NCBI GenBank assembly: GCA_945873145.1
Contig: CAMCBZ010000010.1
Location: 1 to 64,000, forward strand
Direction of reading: 5' to 3'
DNA: 64,000 bases
Source of the DNA: an uncultured Prevotella sp.
GTDB taxonomy: Bacteria; Bacteroidota; Bacteroidia; Bacteroidales; Bacteroidaceae
Notes under the pieces: generated by a model
What the model was told of the DNA's origin: nothing
Databases searched by the model: none
What the model saw: the letters and a program-made list of their open reading frames with translations, nothing else
Part shown: positions 32,688 through 41,338 of the stretch, piece after piece
How the letters are laid out: every line of letters begins with the position of its first letter
Position numbering within the stretch: the stretch's first letter is position 1
Program-made: the position numbers and the translations under genes

Positions 32688-32759
32688 TATAGTATCTATA
32701 GTATCTATAGTTTCTATAGCGTCTATAGTCAATATAGTTTCTATAGCTTCTATAGTGTC
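32688..32759. repeat. Eight-copy 9-bp tandem repeat between lacI and the MFS gene
   Basis: The unit TATAGTNTC is repeated eight times without interruption (units TATAGTATC twice, then TATAGTTTC, TATAGCGTC, TATAGTCAA, TATAGTTTC, TATAGCTTC, TATAGTGTC). It ends 6 bases from the lacI stop codon and 25 bases before the MFS start. The multiple-of-three unit lets a short antisense-direction frame run through it, but that frame is not part of either gene. Confidence 0.9.
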
Positions 32760-32765
32760 TGTTGT

Positions 32766-33791
32766 TTATCTTGTCGTGCCACGGATGATCAGCCTCGTGC
32801 GCACAACGCGCTTGATGACCTTGTCCATGGGTATCTCGCCTTCTACCTTGCTGATGAGGATGTCGGCAGCCTCTTCGCCAACGAGTACGCCACGCTGCTC
32901 CACGGTGGTGAGCATCGGATCGCAGGCCACGGCACGCTGGCCGTTGGTGAAGCCACAGATCGAGATGTCCTGCGGCACACGGAAGCCCATGCGCTTGGCG
33001 GTATACAGAATGCCAATGGCGGTGTCGTCGTTCACGGCAAAGAAGGCATCGGGCTTCTCATCCTGCGAGAGCAATTCTGGGGTGATAGCCTCGGCGTCGG
33101 CACGGTTGTCGCAGATGCGGAACATCTTCTTGTCGGGCTCCAGACCGTAGCGCAGCAAGGCATCGCGGTAACCGTTGTAGCGGTTCTTAGAGATCTCCAG
33201 TGTCATCGGCGACATGTAGCAGGCGATATGGCGGCAACCAGTCTCTATGAGATGACTCACGGCGTTGAACGCTCCTTGATAGTCATCGACGACGACGCGG
33301 CTGCAGTCCACACCGGTGCAGATGCGGTCATAGAACACCAGGGGCACGCCGTTGTTGATGAGCTTCTTGAAATGGTCGTAGTTCATCGTGTCCTTGGCCT
33401 GGCTGACGATGATACCGCAGACCTTGTTCTGATAGAATTTATCGCAGAGGAGTGTCTCGCGGTCGTATTGCTCAGCACTCTGTCCCACCATGATGGTATA
33501 TCCGCGCGACATCGCTTCCTGCTCGATGCCACTAAGTATCGAGGAGAAATAGAAATGCTCGAACTGTGGCACGATGACACCGATGATTTTCACAGGCTTT
33601 GTGCGACTGTTGCGCAGGTTCTCTGCAATCACGTTGGGGATATAGTTGTGCTCGCGCGCGTATTGCTGGATACGCTCGCGCTGCTCATCGCTGATGCGGG
33701 GACTGTTTTTCATTGCCCTCGACACAGTAGCCACCGACACGCCAAGAGCTTTGGCGATGTCTTTCATGGTGATAGGTGCTGGTTGTTCCAT
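32766..33791 (-). CDS. LacI-family transcriptional regulator of the starch genes
   Basis: 341 residues from the ATG at 33791. An in-frame ATG at 33836 would add 15 residues before the helix-turn-helix and is less typical. The DNA-binding domain is ITMKDIAKALGVSVATVSRAM (about 7-27) with the hinge helix near 55-60. A periplasmic-binding-protein-like effector domain follows (about 65-341). The gene's own promoter carries a perfect GCAAACGTTTGC palindrome, so it is probably autoregulated. The same site lies at identical spacing before four other starch operons. Its position upstream of weak promoters suggests an activator, unusual for LacI proteins. The effector is probably a maltooligosaccharide or a phosphorylated sugar; this is inference. 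Confidence 0.92.
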   Translation of the reverse strand: MEQPAPITMKDIAKALGVSVATVSRAMKNSPRISDEQRERIQQYAREHNYIPNVIAENLRNSRTKPVKIIGVIVPQFEHFYFSSILSGIEQEAMSRGYTIMVGQSAEQYDRETLLCDKFYQNKVCGIIVSQAKDTMNYDHFKKLINNGVPLVFYDRICTGVDCSRVVVDDYQGAFNAVSHLIETGCRHIACYMSPMTLEISKNRYNGYRDALLRYGLEPDKKMFRICDNRADAEAITPELLSQDEKPDAFFAVNDDTAIGILYTAKRMGFRVPQDISICGFTNGQRAVACDPMLTTVEQRGVLVGEEAADILISKVEGEIPMDKVIKRVVRTRLIIRGTTR

Positions 33792-33930
33792 GTCAAATTT
33801 AGGTTGTATGGCAGACTTGTCGCATAGGTTTTGCATGGCCGTGGCGGACGTGCAAACCGTCTGCGCCGTATATTTGCTCTGTATATAACGCTTTTACTTG
33901 TTTTTTCGCACACTATATGTGCTTGCAGTG

Positions 33931-34005
33931 CAAAAGTAGCAAAAAAAGCAAGAGCCCTCCTATATGCGCCATGATTATTTAAGGAATATTTACGCAAACG
34001 TTTGC
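33931..34005 (-). promoter_or_regulatory. lacI promoter: perfect operator palindrome plus -7 box
   Basis: The operator GCAAACGTTTGC (33994-34005) extends to GCGCAAACGTTTGCG with flanks. On the minus strand the -7 box TACTTTTG begins at 33938, 67 bases after the operator's first base. No -33 element is seen. Confidence 0.85.
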
Positions 34006-34044
34006 GCAAGCGGTGCGCGGCTCGCAGGTCAGCGGCGGTCTGCG

Positions 34045-34097
34045 CTGGTTAGCACAAGGGTTGGCGCTGGGTAGCACAAGGGTTGGCGCTGGTTAGC
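34045..34097. repeat. 22-bp tandem repeat, 2.4 copies, beside the RAYT upstream palindrome
   Basis: CTGGTTAGCACAAGGGTTGG plus CG recurs at 34067 with one difference, then a partial third copy CTGGTTAGC begins at 34089. It lies between the lacI operator and the REP-like palindrome. Confidence 0.75.
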
Positions 34098-34100
34098 TCT

Positions 34101-34145
34101 GTTCTGTACGATGCTGCTGAGCAGCATCAAACTGAACCCAGCGCA
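34101..34145 (+). repeat. REP-like palindrome upstream of the RAYT gene
   Basis: GTTCTGTAC, then the perfect palindrome-like hairpin GATGCTGCTGAGCAGCATC (34110-34128), then 7 bases and ACCCAGCGCA. A matching unit in the same orientation lies after the gene at 35434-35478. Confidence 0.8.
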
Positions 34146-34296
34146 CCCTTGCCTTTCCTTTTCCTGCCTTCCCTGCCTTCCCTTCCCTTTCTTTTCCTTT
34201 TTCTGCCTTGCCTTTCCTTCCCTTTCTTTCTTTCTTTCTCTTCTCTTTTTCCTCTCTTTTTCCCTTTTTCCCCTTTTTTCCCTTTTCTCTTACAAT
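34146..34296 (+). other. 150-base polypyrimidine tract
   Basis: This stretch is almost free of purines on the plus strand; only a few isolated G (in CTG or TTG) occur, and no A occurs for well over 100 bases. It consists of short C and T runs. It separates the REP-like palindrome from the RAYT promoter. Open frames through it (Pro/Leu/Phe/Ser only) are not credible protein. Confidence 0.85.
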
Positions 34297-34334
34297 TTTT
34301 GCCCGCAATCCTTGTCGCCTATTTCTTTTTGCCT

Positions 34335-34342
34335 TATCTTTG
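34335..34342 (+). promoter_or_regulatory. -7 promoter element of the RAYT gene
   Basis: TATCTTTG fits TAnnTTTG and lies 28 bases before the ATG at 34371. This supports that start over the longer upstream frame. Confidence 0.6.
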
Positions 34343-34370
34343 CAAAAAACCGAAGAAACAATCATTGCCT

Positions 34371-35393
34371 ATGGACGAAGAGACGCTGAAGAAAAAACTG
34401 AAGTACGCTGGACCGAAGATCGCCTCCATGAACCGGCGCTTGGAGGGCCACGACTATCAGGCACGCCAAATCTATCTGATCACAATGTGTGTGGAAAGAC
34501 GGCGACCACTCTTCGGTGAGGTGGTTGGCGACGTGCACCAACCCTTAGGTGCTCCCGATGCTCCGCGTCTGTTGCCCAGCGCCCTCGGCGAGACCATCAT
34601 CCAGAACTGGCAAGGGATGCTGGCACGGGTACCGCAGATGAAAGGCATCGCCTTTCAACTCATGCCTGACCACTTCCATGGCATTCTCTTTGTCACAGAG
34701 CACCTCTCCTGCTCCTTGGGTAAGATACTCAACGGCTTCAAGGTAGGCTGTAGACATGATTACCTTGCACTTTGCCCTGATGAGTACACCGCCGATAAAC
34801 AACGTCAGCATCAGGATGAACACCGAAAGGATCGCCGTCATGGCATCCTTTATGAGATCAACTACAATGATAAGATACTTCTTAGGGAAGGACAACTCGA
34901 TGCCTGGATACGCTACGTCATGGACAATCCTCGCCGGCTTCTTGTCAAGCGCGAGCACCCGGAGTTCTTCCGTGTCCAGCGATCGCTGACATGGAAGGGC
35001 ATGACTTTCTCGGCTCTTGGCAACCGCTTCCTCCTCCGTAAACCCTTCCTCATCCAAATACAGTGTTCACGAAGTCTCACAGAAGAGCAGATAGAGGCGG
35101 AGAAGGCAAAGGCGCTGGCACTCTGTCGTCAAGGTGCTATCCTCGTCTCGCCATCGATTTCCCCGGGTGAGAAAGCCATCATGCGGGCGGCTTTCGACGC
35201 GGGCTTCCCGGAGATCATCCTCAAGGACAACGGCTTTGCTCCTTTGGCAAAGCCGTCGGGCAAGAGCTTCGATGCTTGCGCCCTCGGCCAGCTGCTGTTC
35301 CTTGGTCCCACCTATCACAGCAATGAGCACAAGTCCATCAGCCGCTCGGAGTGCCTTGGACTCAACGAGATAGCATGGCGGCTGTGCAAGTAG
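34371..35393 (+). CDS. REP-associated tyrosine transposase (RAYT, Y1 transposase family)
   Basis: 340 residues from the ATG at 34371; the frame upstream only encodes the pyrimidine tract. The IS200-like Y1 nuclease fold shows the His-hydrophobic-His motif MPDHFHGILF (about 103-112), and a candidate catalytic Tyr lies in AWIRYVMDNPRR, the usual RAYT signature. The C-terminal part (about 205-340) resembles the DNA-recognition extension of the Bacteroidetes members. These single-strand endonucleases are thought to move REP palindromes. A matching 19-base palindrome flanks the gene on each side, in the same orientation (34110-34128 and 35443-35461). The frame is intact, so it may be functional. 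Confidence 0.88.
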   Translation: MDEETLKKKLKYAGPKIASMNRRLEGHDYQARQIYLITMCVERRRPLFGEVVGDVHQPLGAPDAPRLLPSALGETIIQNWQGMLARVPQMKGIAFQLMPDHFHGILFVTEHLSCSLGKILNGFKVGCRHDYLALCPDEYTADKQRQHQDEHRKDRRHGILYEINYNDKILLREGQLDAWIRYVMDNPRRLLVKREHPEFFRVQRSLTWKGMTFSALGNRFLLRKPFLIQIQCSRSLTEEQIEAEKAKALALCRQGAILVSPSISPGEKAIMRAAFDAGFPEIILKDNGFAPLAKPSGKSFDACALGQLLFLGPTYHSNEHKSISRSECLGLNEIAWRLCK

Positions 35394-35433
35394 CCTGCCG
35401 TCCCCTGCTCTTTCTGGCCGCCCCGTTTGCTCC

Positions 35434-35478
35434 GTTCAGTAAGACGCTGCTGAGCAGCGTCCTGCTAAACCCAGCACA
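35434..35478 (+). repeat. REP-like palindrome downstream of the RAYT gene
   Basis: GTTCAGTAA, then GACGCTGCTGAGCAGCGTC (35443-35461), 7 bases, then ACCCAGCACA. Compared with the upstream unit, the stem changes from A-T to C-G (GAT..ATC versus GAC..GTC), so pairing is conserved while sequence is not. Confidence 0.8.
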
Positions 35479-35546
35479 ACCCGGAAGCCATCACACCCGG
35501 GGCGCAGCAGTGGCATGGCGGGCAGAAATCCGACGGCCATGAGCAC

Positions 35547-35582
35547 ACAAAAAGAGGGCAGCCCCAACAGGAGCTGCCCTCT
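35547..35582 (-). terminator. Terminator of the decayed SusD/SusE cassette
   Basis: AGAGGGCAGC / GCTGCCCTCT, a perfect 10-bp stem, is followed on the minus strand by a T-run (AAAAAGAG on plus). A similar GAGGGCA / TGCCCTC stem ends the intact susCDEF operon at 49067-49099. Confidence 0.8.
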
Positions 35583-35612
35583 ATAGCAAAATATGATAAA
35601 GCGGTAAAAACC

Positions 35613-36458
35613 TTACTTCTTCGTCAGCGTGCAGTAAGCCTGACCGTCAGCCAAAGCATGGAGCACGATGTCGTAGGTGCCTTCCTCGGTAATCTTGATG
35701 TTGGCACCACCCTGGGTCAAGGCATCGGTTGTGCCACCCCAGTTGATATCCCAACCATCGTTGGCGCGGAACTTCAGATCGCCGGCTTTCAGCGTAGCAT
35801 CCTTGAGCACCCAAGTATGGCTGTCCTTGTCGTAGGTCATAGGCGTTGAGGCATCCCAACCGCTTGCCGTGGCATCACCAATGATACCGATGGTCGTGAT
35901 GGCTGTCAGCGTCATCTTCTTGGCAGCAAGGTCGAGCTCAACCTGATAGTAACCTTCCGTATAGCCGTCGGGCAGAGACATGTTGGCAGCATCTTTAGCC
36001 GTAGAGAAGCCTGCGCCATAGTTTGTACCATCCCAATTGGTTTCTGTGCTGAACTTGAAGCCGTTGTTGTTCAAGTACATGAAGCCCTTGTAGTAGTTGC
36101 CGTCGGTAGAGGCCAGCATTTCCGTCTGCTTCCATCCGTTGGCACCGTCGCCGAGGATGAAGTAGCCATTGGCATCCACATCAGGTGTCTTCAGCGGTGT
36201 CTCGTTCTGCACAACACTGCCCAAGACCTGTACGGCCGTTCCGTTCTTAAGAACAGCAGCCGTCGTGACATCCACGTTGAGCTTACGCTGCTCATACTTC
36301 TGGCTCTTGAGCTGCTGTTTGGCAGCCTCGTCAAGATCCTTAACGCTGACGCGCGCTGTCTTGCCATCGACGAGGCGATAGGCAATCTTGCCACCATTGA
36401 GGGTGACATTCTTCACGATGAAGTTCTTTTTAAGTGTTTCGTCTTTCGGGAGGCGCAT
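35613..36458 (-). pseudogene. SusE/SusF-like starch-binding protein, 5'-truncated
   Basis: 281 residues can be read from 36458, but they lack any signal peptide or lipobox, which SusE and SusF proteins always have. The C-terminal two thirds (about 92-281) are two SusE/SusF-type carbohydrate-binding repeats (GYFILGDGANGW..., then GIIGDATASGWDAS...). The open frame extends 7 codons upstream of the ATG to a TAG, 25 bases from the SusD stop, with a run of six G. The likely history is a deletion that removed the start of the gene next to SusD. If translated, it would stay in the cytoplasm. It is the last gene of the minus-strand cassette. Confidence 0.65.
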
Positions 36459-36483
36459 GGCCGCACCCCCCTTGCGTAACTAA

Positions 36484-38115
36484 TTAGTAACCTGTATTCT
36501 GCTTGAGGTTCTCGTTGGCATTACGGTCAGTTGCCGGAATAGCGTAGATGTTGTAGTGACTGTCGAAAGCCTGTCCGTCTTCTACACCACTTTCCCATTG
36601 CCACTTGTAATCGCTCTGACCACCGAACTTACCGAAGCGAATAAGGTCCATGCGACGACGCATCTCCCAACCGAACTCGCGGCTCCATTCATCAAGAATG
36701 GTGTCAAGGTCTGCAGAAGTAAGGCTCGAAGCATTGGCACGTGTGCGGAGCGCGTTGAGCTTAGCGAGGCCGTCCGTAGTGCAGGAACCACCGTTGATGC
36801 GGGCGTCAGCCTCAGCATAGGTGAGGTAAGCCTCAGCCACACGCATCATAGGAATGTCGTTGTCATTGAACTTTCCGGAACCATCGTGCAGCGCACCGCC
36901 ATCGGAGTGTAGGGAAAGGTATTTAATATAGAGGTAACTGGCACCGTTGCTCGATACATCGCTGATGCTGGGCTTACGGTCACCGTCGGTGAAGAACAGC
37001 GCACGATCGTCCTTGGCAGCCTTAGCCACCTTGTCCGGCGTTCCAACGCTCAAGGCTGTGGCCCCACTCGGAATGAACTTGGATATGAACTGGGCTCTTG
37101 GCAACATACCACCCCACGCCTCAGAGGAACCTGTGGGGTAAGAAGCATTAGTCGTTGCTGTCGTCATACCGGCCACGAAGAACAGACCTCCATATGACCG
37201 CGTGGTTGCGCCATCACAGATTGCGGGCAGGATATTTTCCTTCTGTGCACCGTTGGTGTCGTTGTCACCCATGAAGAGCATCTGGTAGGCAGTGTATTTG
37301 CCATTGCCCTGTCTGAGCAGGCCCCAGTTGCTGTCGTCGATGACACGCTTGGCATATTCCTTAGCCTTTTCCCACTGAGCAGTGCCGGTATAGACCTCAG
37401 CATTGAGATAGAGACGGGCAAGCAACAGGTTGGCTGCGGCTTTGCTGGCACGTCCGTAAACCTCGGGTTTGTCAGCCAAAACGTCGGCTTTGTCGTCACC
37501 CTCGCCCAACACGTCCTTCAGCTCACTCTCGATGAAGTTGTAGGCTTCCTGGCGCGTGGCCTGCTTAGGCTTGTCGGTGTTCATGTCGGTCACCATAGGC
37601 GGGTTGCCAAACAAGTCCATCATATAATAATAGAAGTAGGCGCGCATGAAACGAGCCTCGGCACGCTTCTCGGATGTGGAGGCATCGGAAGCTACTTGCG
37701 AGAGATAGAAGTTGCAAAGCGTAATGCCGAACATTGTACGGTAGTAAAGACCCTGCGGATGGATTTGAGTGTCCGACCAACGGTTGTAGTTGAGGTCGTC
37801 GGTATTGTCGTTCGGGTAGATCCAGAGGGCCTCGTCGGTAGGCAGCTCGTTCAGATAGAACAGCTCGCGGGCGAAGCTCGACGTACCCTCGTCAATACCG
37901 TCAATATCGGGAGACTGAGGGTTTGCTTCAGGATCCTTCTGACCTGTAAGTACAAGATTGGCATAAATCTTATTGAGCACGGCATCGTTGTCCGGTGTCG
38001 AGACCTGCTGCGGGTTGATGTTGTCCACATCAAGGTCGCCGACGCAGGAGGTCAGGCCTCCAAGCGTCAAGGCCATGAATGCGGCAGGAATTATATTTTT
38101 AATGATACGTTTCAT
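36484..38115 (-). CDS. SusD/RagB-like lipoprotein of the decayed cassette
   Basis: 543 residues and apparently complete. The lipoprotein signal MKRIIKNIIPAAFMALTLGG continues LTSC, with Cys24 as the lipid anchor. The SusD/RagB fold is recognisable: TPR-like repeats, the RAEARFMRAYFYYYMMDLFG segment, and the C-terminal REFGWEMRRRMDLIRFGKF. SusD proteins bind starch over their SusC transporter. It shares the N-terminal pattern with the SusD at 44436-46148 (both have INPQ or IDPQ after the signal). Its SusC partner upstream is truncated, so the protein could only work with another SusC. Expression is doubtful because the cassette has lost its 5' end and promoter. Confidence 0.85.
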   Translation of the reverse strand: MKRIIKNIIPAAFMALTLGGLTSCVGDLDVDNINPQQVSTPDNDAVLNKIYANLVLTGQKDPEANPQSPDIDGIDEGTSSFARELFYLNELPTDEALWIYPNDNTDDLNYNRWSDTQIHPQGLYYRTMFGITLCNFYLSQVASDASTSEKRAEARFMRAYFYYYMMDLFGNPPMVTDMNTDKPKQATRQEAYNFIESELKDVLGEGDDKADVLADKPEVYGRASKAAANLLLARLYLNAEVYTGTAQWEKAKEYAKRVIDDSNWGLLRQGNGKYTAYQMLFMGDNDTNGAQKENILPAICDGATTRSYGGLFFVAGMTTATTNASYPTGSSEAWGGMLPRAQFISKFIPSGATALSVGTPDKVAKAAKDDRALFFTDGDRKPSISDVSSNGASYLYIKYLSLHSDGGALHDGSGKFNDNDIPMMRVAEAYLTYAEADARINGGSCTTDGLAKLNALRTRANASSLTSADLDTILDEWSREFGWEMRRRMDLIRFGKFGGQSDYKWQWESGVEDGQAFDSHYNIYAIPATDRNANENLKQNTGY

Positions 38116-38136
38116 GATGATGTTTGCTTTAAGCTA

Positions 38137-40014
38137 TTAGAAAGTGAGGTTCACACCAAAGATGACTTGGAACGGACGCGGATACATGTTACTGTCGAAA
38201 CCGCTCTGCACCTCTGGGTCAATGCCCTTATAGTTTGTGATGGTAAACACGTTCTGCACGGTAGCATAGACACGTCCGCCTATGCCATTGTAGCTTCCGC
38301 ACTTGAAGAGATTGTTGAACGAGTGGCCCAAGGTGATGTTGTCCATCTTGAGGAACGAGGCATTCTGAACGAACATATCGGAGAAAGCCTCATTACCAGT
38401 ATCAGAGAAGCCGAGGCTAAGCGCATCCGTCAGGCGGTTGCTCAGATAACCCAAGCTATAGATAGAACCCTTACCGGTATTCATTGAGCCGGAGAGAATG
38501 TTGTTATAGACATAGTTGCCAAGGCTGGCGCGCATGGTGAAGCCGAGGTCCCAGTTCTTGTAGATGAACTTGTGGGCCATACCCATCGTTACGTCCGGAT
38601 CGGGCTTGTAATAGTAGTAACGGTCGGCATCGCTGATGACACCGTCGTTGTTGCGGTCAACGAACGTATTGAAGACGGGGTTGCCGTCCTTATCGTACAC
38701 CTGCTGATAAACACGGAAGGCACTGCGGCTGTGACCCACGGCATGAGCCATCACTTTACCACCGGAACCAATGGTACTGCCGGTCTCCACATAGTAGCTG
38801 TCGCCTGTGCCACTTGTCAATTCGTCAATCTTGTTCTTGTTGTAAGCTACGTTGTAGTTCATCTCCCATGTGAAGTCCTTCGTTACGATAGTACGAATGG
38901 TTGTAGCGAACTCGAGGCCCTCGTTGTGCAACGAGCCGACGTTGTCGGTCTTGGCGTTCTTGAAGTTACCGCCGGCGGCCACATACACCGCATTAATAAG
39001 GTCGGTGGTCTTGCGGTAGTAGTAGTCGAGGTTGAAGGTCAGGCGGTTGTTGAGCAGGCTCAGATCGATACCTGCGTTCCATGTGGTGGTCTTCTCCCAA
39101 GTGAGGTTCGGGTTATACACATCAGGGCGATAGGTGACACCGTCGTTGCCCAATGGATAATAGGTATAAGCCTGGTTGGGCGTATAGGTAGGAATCCACG
39201 TATAGTCGCCAATACCTTCCTGCTGACCGGTTTTACCCCAGCCGAGACGGAGCTTGAAGTCATTGATGGCCTTGACATCACGCAAGAACGGCTCATCATT
39301 GATACGCCAAGCAAGAGCCAAAGAGGGGAACAAGCCCCAACGACCATCTTTGTGGAAACGGGAAGAACCATCATCACGCAGCGTGAAGGTAAGCATATAC
39401 CTATTTAATAAGGTGTAGTTCATACGACCGAAGAAAGACACGATGAAGTTCTCTGACTTATAATTCGTTACTGTCGTATTGGATGAAATTTCACCATACT
39501 TTTCACCTGCCTTATGGATCGTTACGCCACTGGCATTGACAATATCGTTGAGATAGGTGCCATAGTTGGCGTAATCGCTCGACGTGTGGTAGTGCTGGTA
39601 CTCGTAGCCGGCCATGATGTCGAAGTGATGGTCAGGCGCGTCCTTGGTACCCTTGCCCAGCCAGTCGTGGCTGTACTGCGCGTACATGGAGAGCTGCAGG
39701 TTGTAAGTGCTTTGCTTCTCCCAACCTGTATAACCGAAGTAGTTGTGGTCGCGGCTCGTACGGTCGTAGTCGGTCCACTGACGGCCATTGGAGAGATCCA
39801 TGCCGGTGTTGACATGCAACTGCAAGTCCTCAAAGCCATGCACCTTATAGTTGGCCTCGATGTTGCCCACCAACGAGCGCGAGATGGCGCGGTCGTTCTT
39901 CTGGTTGAGCAGAGCCACCGGGTTGGAGGTAGAGTTACGGTTGTAACCCCAAGGCCATGAGGGGTCGCCCACCTCAGAAGCCATGTACCACTGGGTGTAG
40001 CCACCGAAATATTT
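38137..40014 (-). pseudogene. SusC-like TonB-dependent receptor, N-terminal 390 residues missing
   Basis: About 625 residues of C-terminal SusC barrel remain (FGGYTQWYMASE... to FQVIFGVNLTF). The signal peptide, carboxypeptidase-like domain, TonB box and plug are absent. Compared with the intact SusC at 41339-44407 (aligned stretch NPVATLG...GNIEADYKIHGFEDLHLH versus NPVALLN...GNIEANYKVHGFEDLQLH), roughly 390 residues are lost. The break, near 40014, coincides exactly with the broken 5' end of a plus-strand tyrosine recombinase. It cannot make a working transporter unless the missing half is restored by recombination. Confidence 0.88.
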
Positions 40015-40834
40015 ATCCCTTCGACAACACACCCAAAAGAGCCTTCCTGCGAGACCTCTTCGTCTTTTGCTGCTATACCGGTCTGGCTTATATCGACCTC
40101 AAGCGTCTGCGCAAAGAAAACATTGTCCACAACCCCGTTGACCATCAGCTTTGGATACACACCCACCGTAAAAAGACTGGTACGGAAGTCAACGTCAAGC
40201 TACTGCCCATCGCACTGGACATCCTTGCACACCGAGGCGCCGACAGCGGTTCGGAATATCTCTTTGATGTGCCTTCGCTGGCGCGTGCAACAAAATGCTA
40301 AAGACGATTGTCAAGAAATGCAATTTGCATAAACATGTCACCTGGCATGTGGCGCGTCACACCATGGCTACCGTCATCTGTCTGTCCAACGATATGCCCA
40401 TAGAGGTCGTCGCAAAACTCTTGGGACACAAAAACATTCGCAGCACACAGATTTATGCTAAAATCACAAAACAGAAACTCAGTCAAGAGATGCACACGTT
40501 GCGCCAGCGTCTGATCACCAAAGAATCCACCGACACACGCTTTGCTATCAATGCTGACGATGTTCTGAACTTACGACAAGAGGCGCTCCAGCCCTCAACC
40601 GATGGCGGAAACACGATCCAACGCTCCGCACGCATGACCACCACACGTATGGCCTCCCTGCTTCACGCGCCCTTGCGCTCGGTGGAGTCAATCATTATGG
40701 AGCTCACTGGCACTGCCAGCGCTTCGGTCCAGTATGCTCTCGACACCGTGCTCGCTGTGGCACTGCTCATCGACACGCCGGAGGCTGACGAGTTTGTCAA
40801 AGCCATCAAAAAACGTATCAACAACAAGGCTTGA
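40014..40834 (+). pseudogene. Tyrosine recombinase, 5'-truncated and frameshifted
   Basis: The reading frame begins abruptly at the SusC junction with YPFDNTPKRAFLRDLFVFCC, inside the catalytic domain of a Bacteroidetes integrase. The N-terminal arm and core-binding domains are missing. The first catalytic box is TGLAYIDLKRL (Ala at the usual Arg I position, as in many Bacteroidetes integrases). The frame stops at 40301; it must shift at 40290-40296 to continue as LKTIVKKCNLHKHVTWHVARH. The second frame keeps HVARH, LGHKN and the Tyr of QIYAKI. It then carries an unusual about 100-residue C-terminal extension. Both the truncation and the frameshift make it inactive as it stands. Confidence 0.85.
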
Positions 40835-41107
40835 CTCTGCACAATGTCTGGTATTATTCAGCTCCTTTAGAAAAAGACCCCACGAGAACATAGCTTCGAC
40901 CTCACAAGCACACTGCTTCTTCCCCACAATAACATAGTTTCCTGGCTCTCTCTACACCATATTATATATAGTCCCGCCACTTTCTTTCCAGTTAGAAGAG
41001 CGTATTTTGCTTCCGTCTTTCTTTTCTTTCAAAATACAAATCAGCCGGGCATCTCGTGCAAATACGTGTGCAACCGTTAAAAGTACCAGTGAGCTTTATA
41101 CACCATT
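40835..41107. other. Gap between recombinase remnant and the susC promoter
   Basis: Nothing codes here convincingly. It is AT-rich around 40949-40975. I see no inverted repeat typical of a recombinase crossover site. Confidence 0.5.
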
Positions 41108-41182
41108 GCAAACGTTTGCACGTGAAAAAGCGTGTTTTTACCGGAAAAAATCAACAAATATAAGTTAAAGAAAGTACTTTTG
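41108..41182 (+). promoter_or_regulatory. susC promoter: perfect operator palindrome plus -7 box
   Basis: TGCAAACGTTTGCA (41107-41120) is a perfect palindrome. The -7 box TACTTTTG is at 41175-41182, exactly 67 bases from the first base of GCAAACGTTTGC. No -33 TTTG is seen. The leader to the ATG at 41339 is about 150 bases. Confidence 0.87.
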
Positions 41183-41338
41183 CACACGAAGATGTAGCCT
41201 AAGACTGCTCACGCAACCTATATATGTAATAAGGAGGAACCTAAACAGCAGCCACGTGACCACGGGATGGCCGAAGGCAGACATCAACGGATAGATAACT
41301 AAAAACAATGCAATAACATTAACTTAAATTTAAAGCAA

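Noticed and set aside
34083..34370. Upstream extension of the RAYT frame (96 residues of Pro, Leu, Phe and Ser)
   Set aside because: It is a translation of the polypyrimidine tract. The -7 box at 34335 and the family alignment support the ATG at 34371.
40285..40300. Programmed frameshift in the recombinase
   Set aside because: There is no clear slippery heptamer with a downstream structure, and the gene has also lost its 5' part. Simple decay is more likely.
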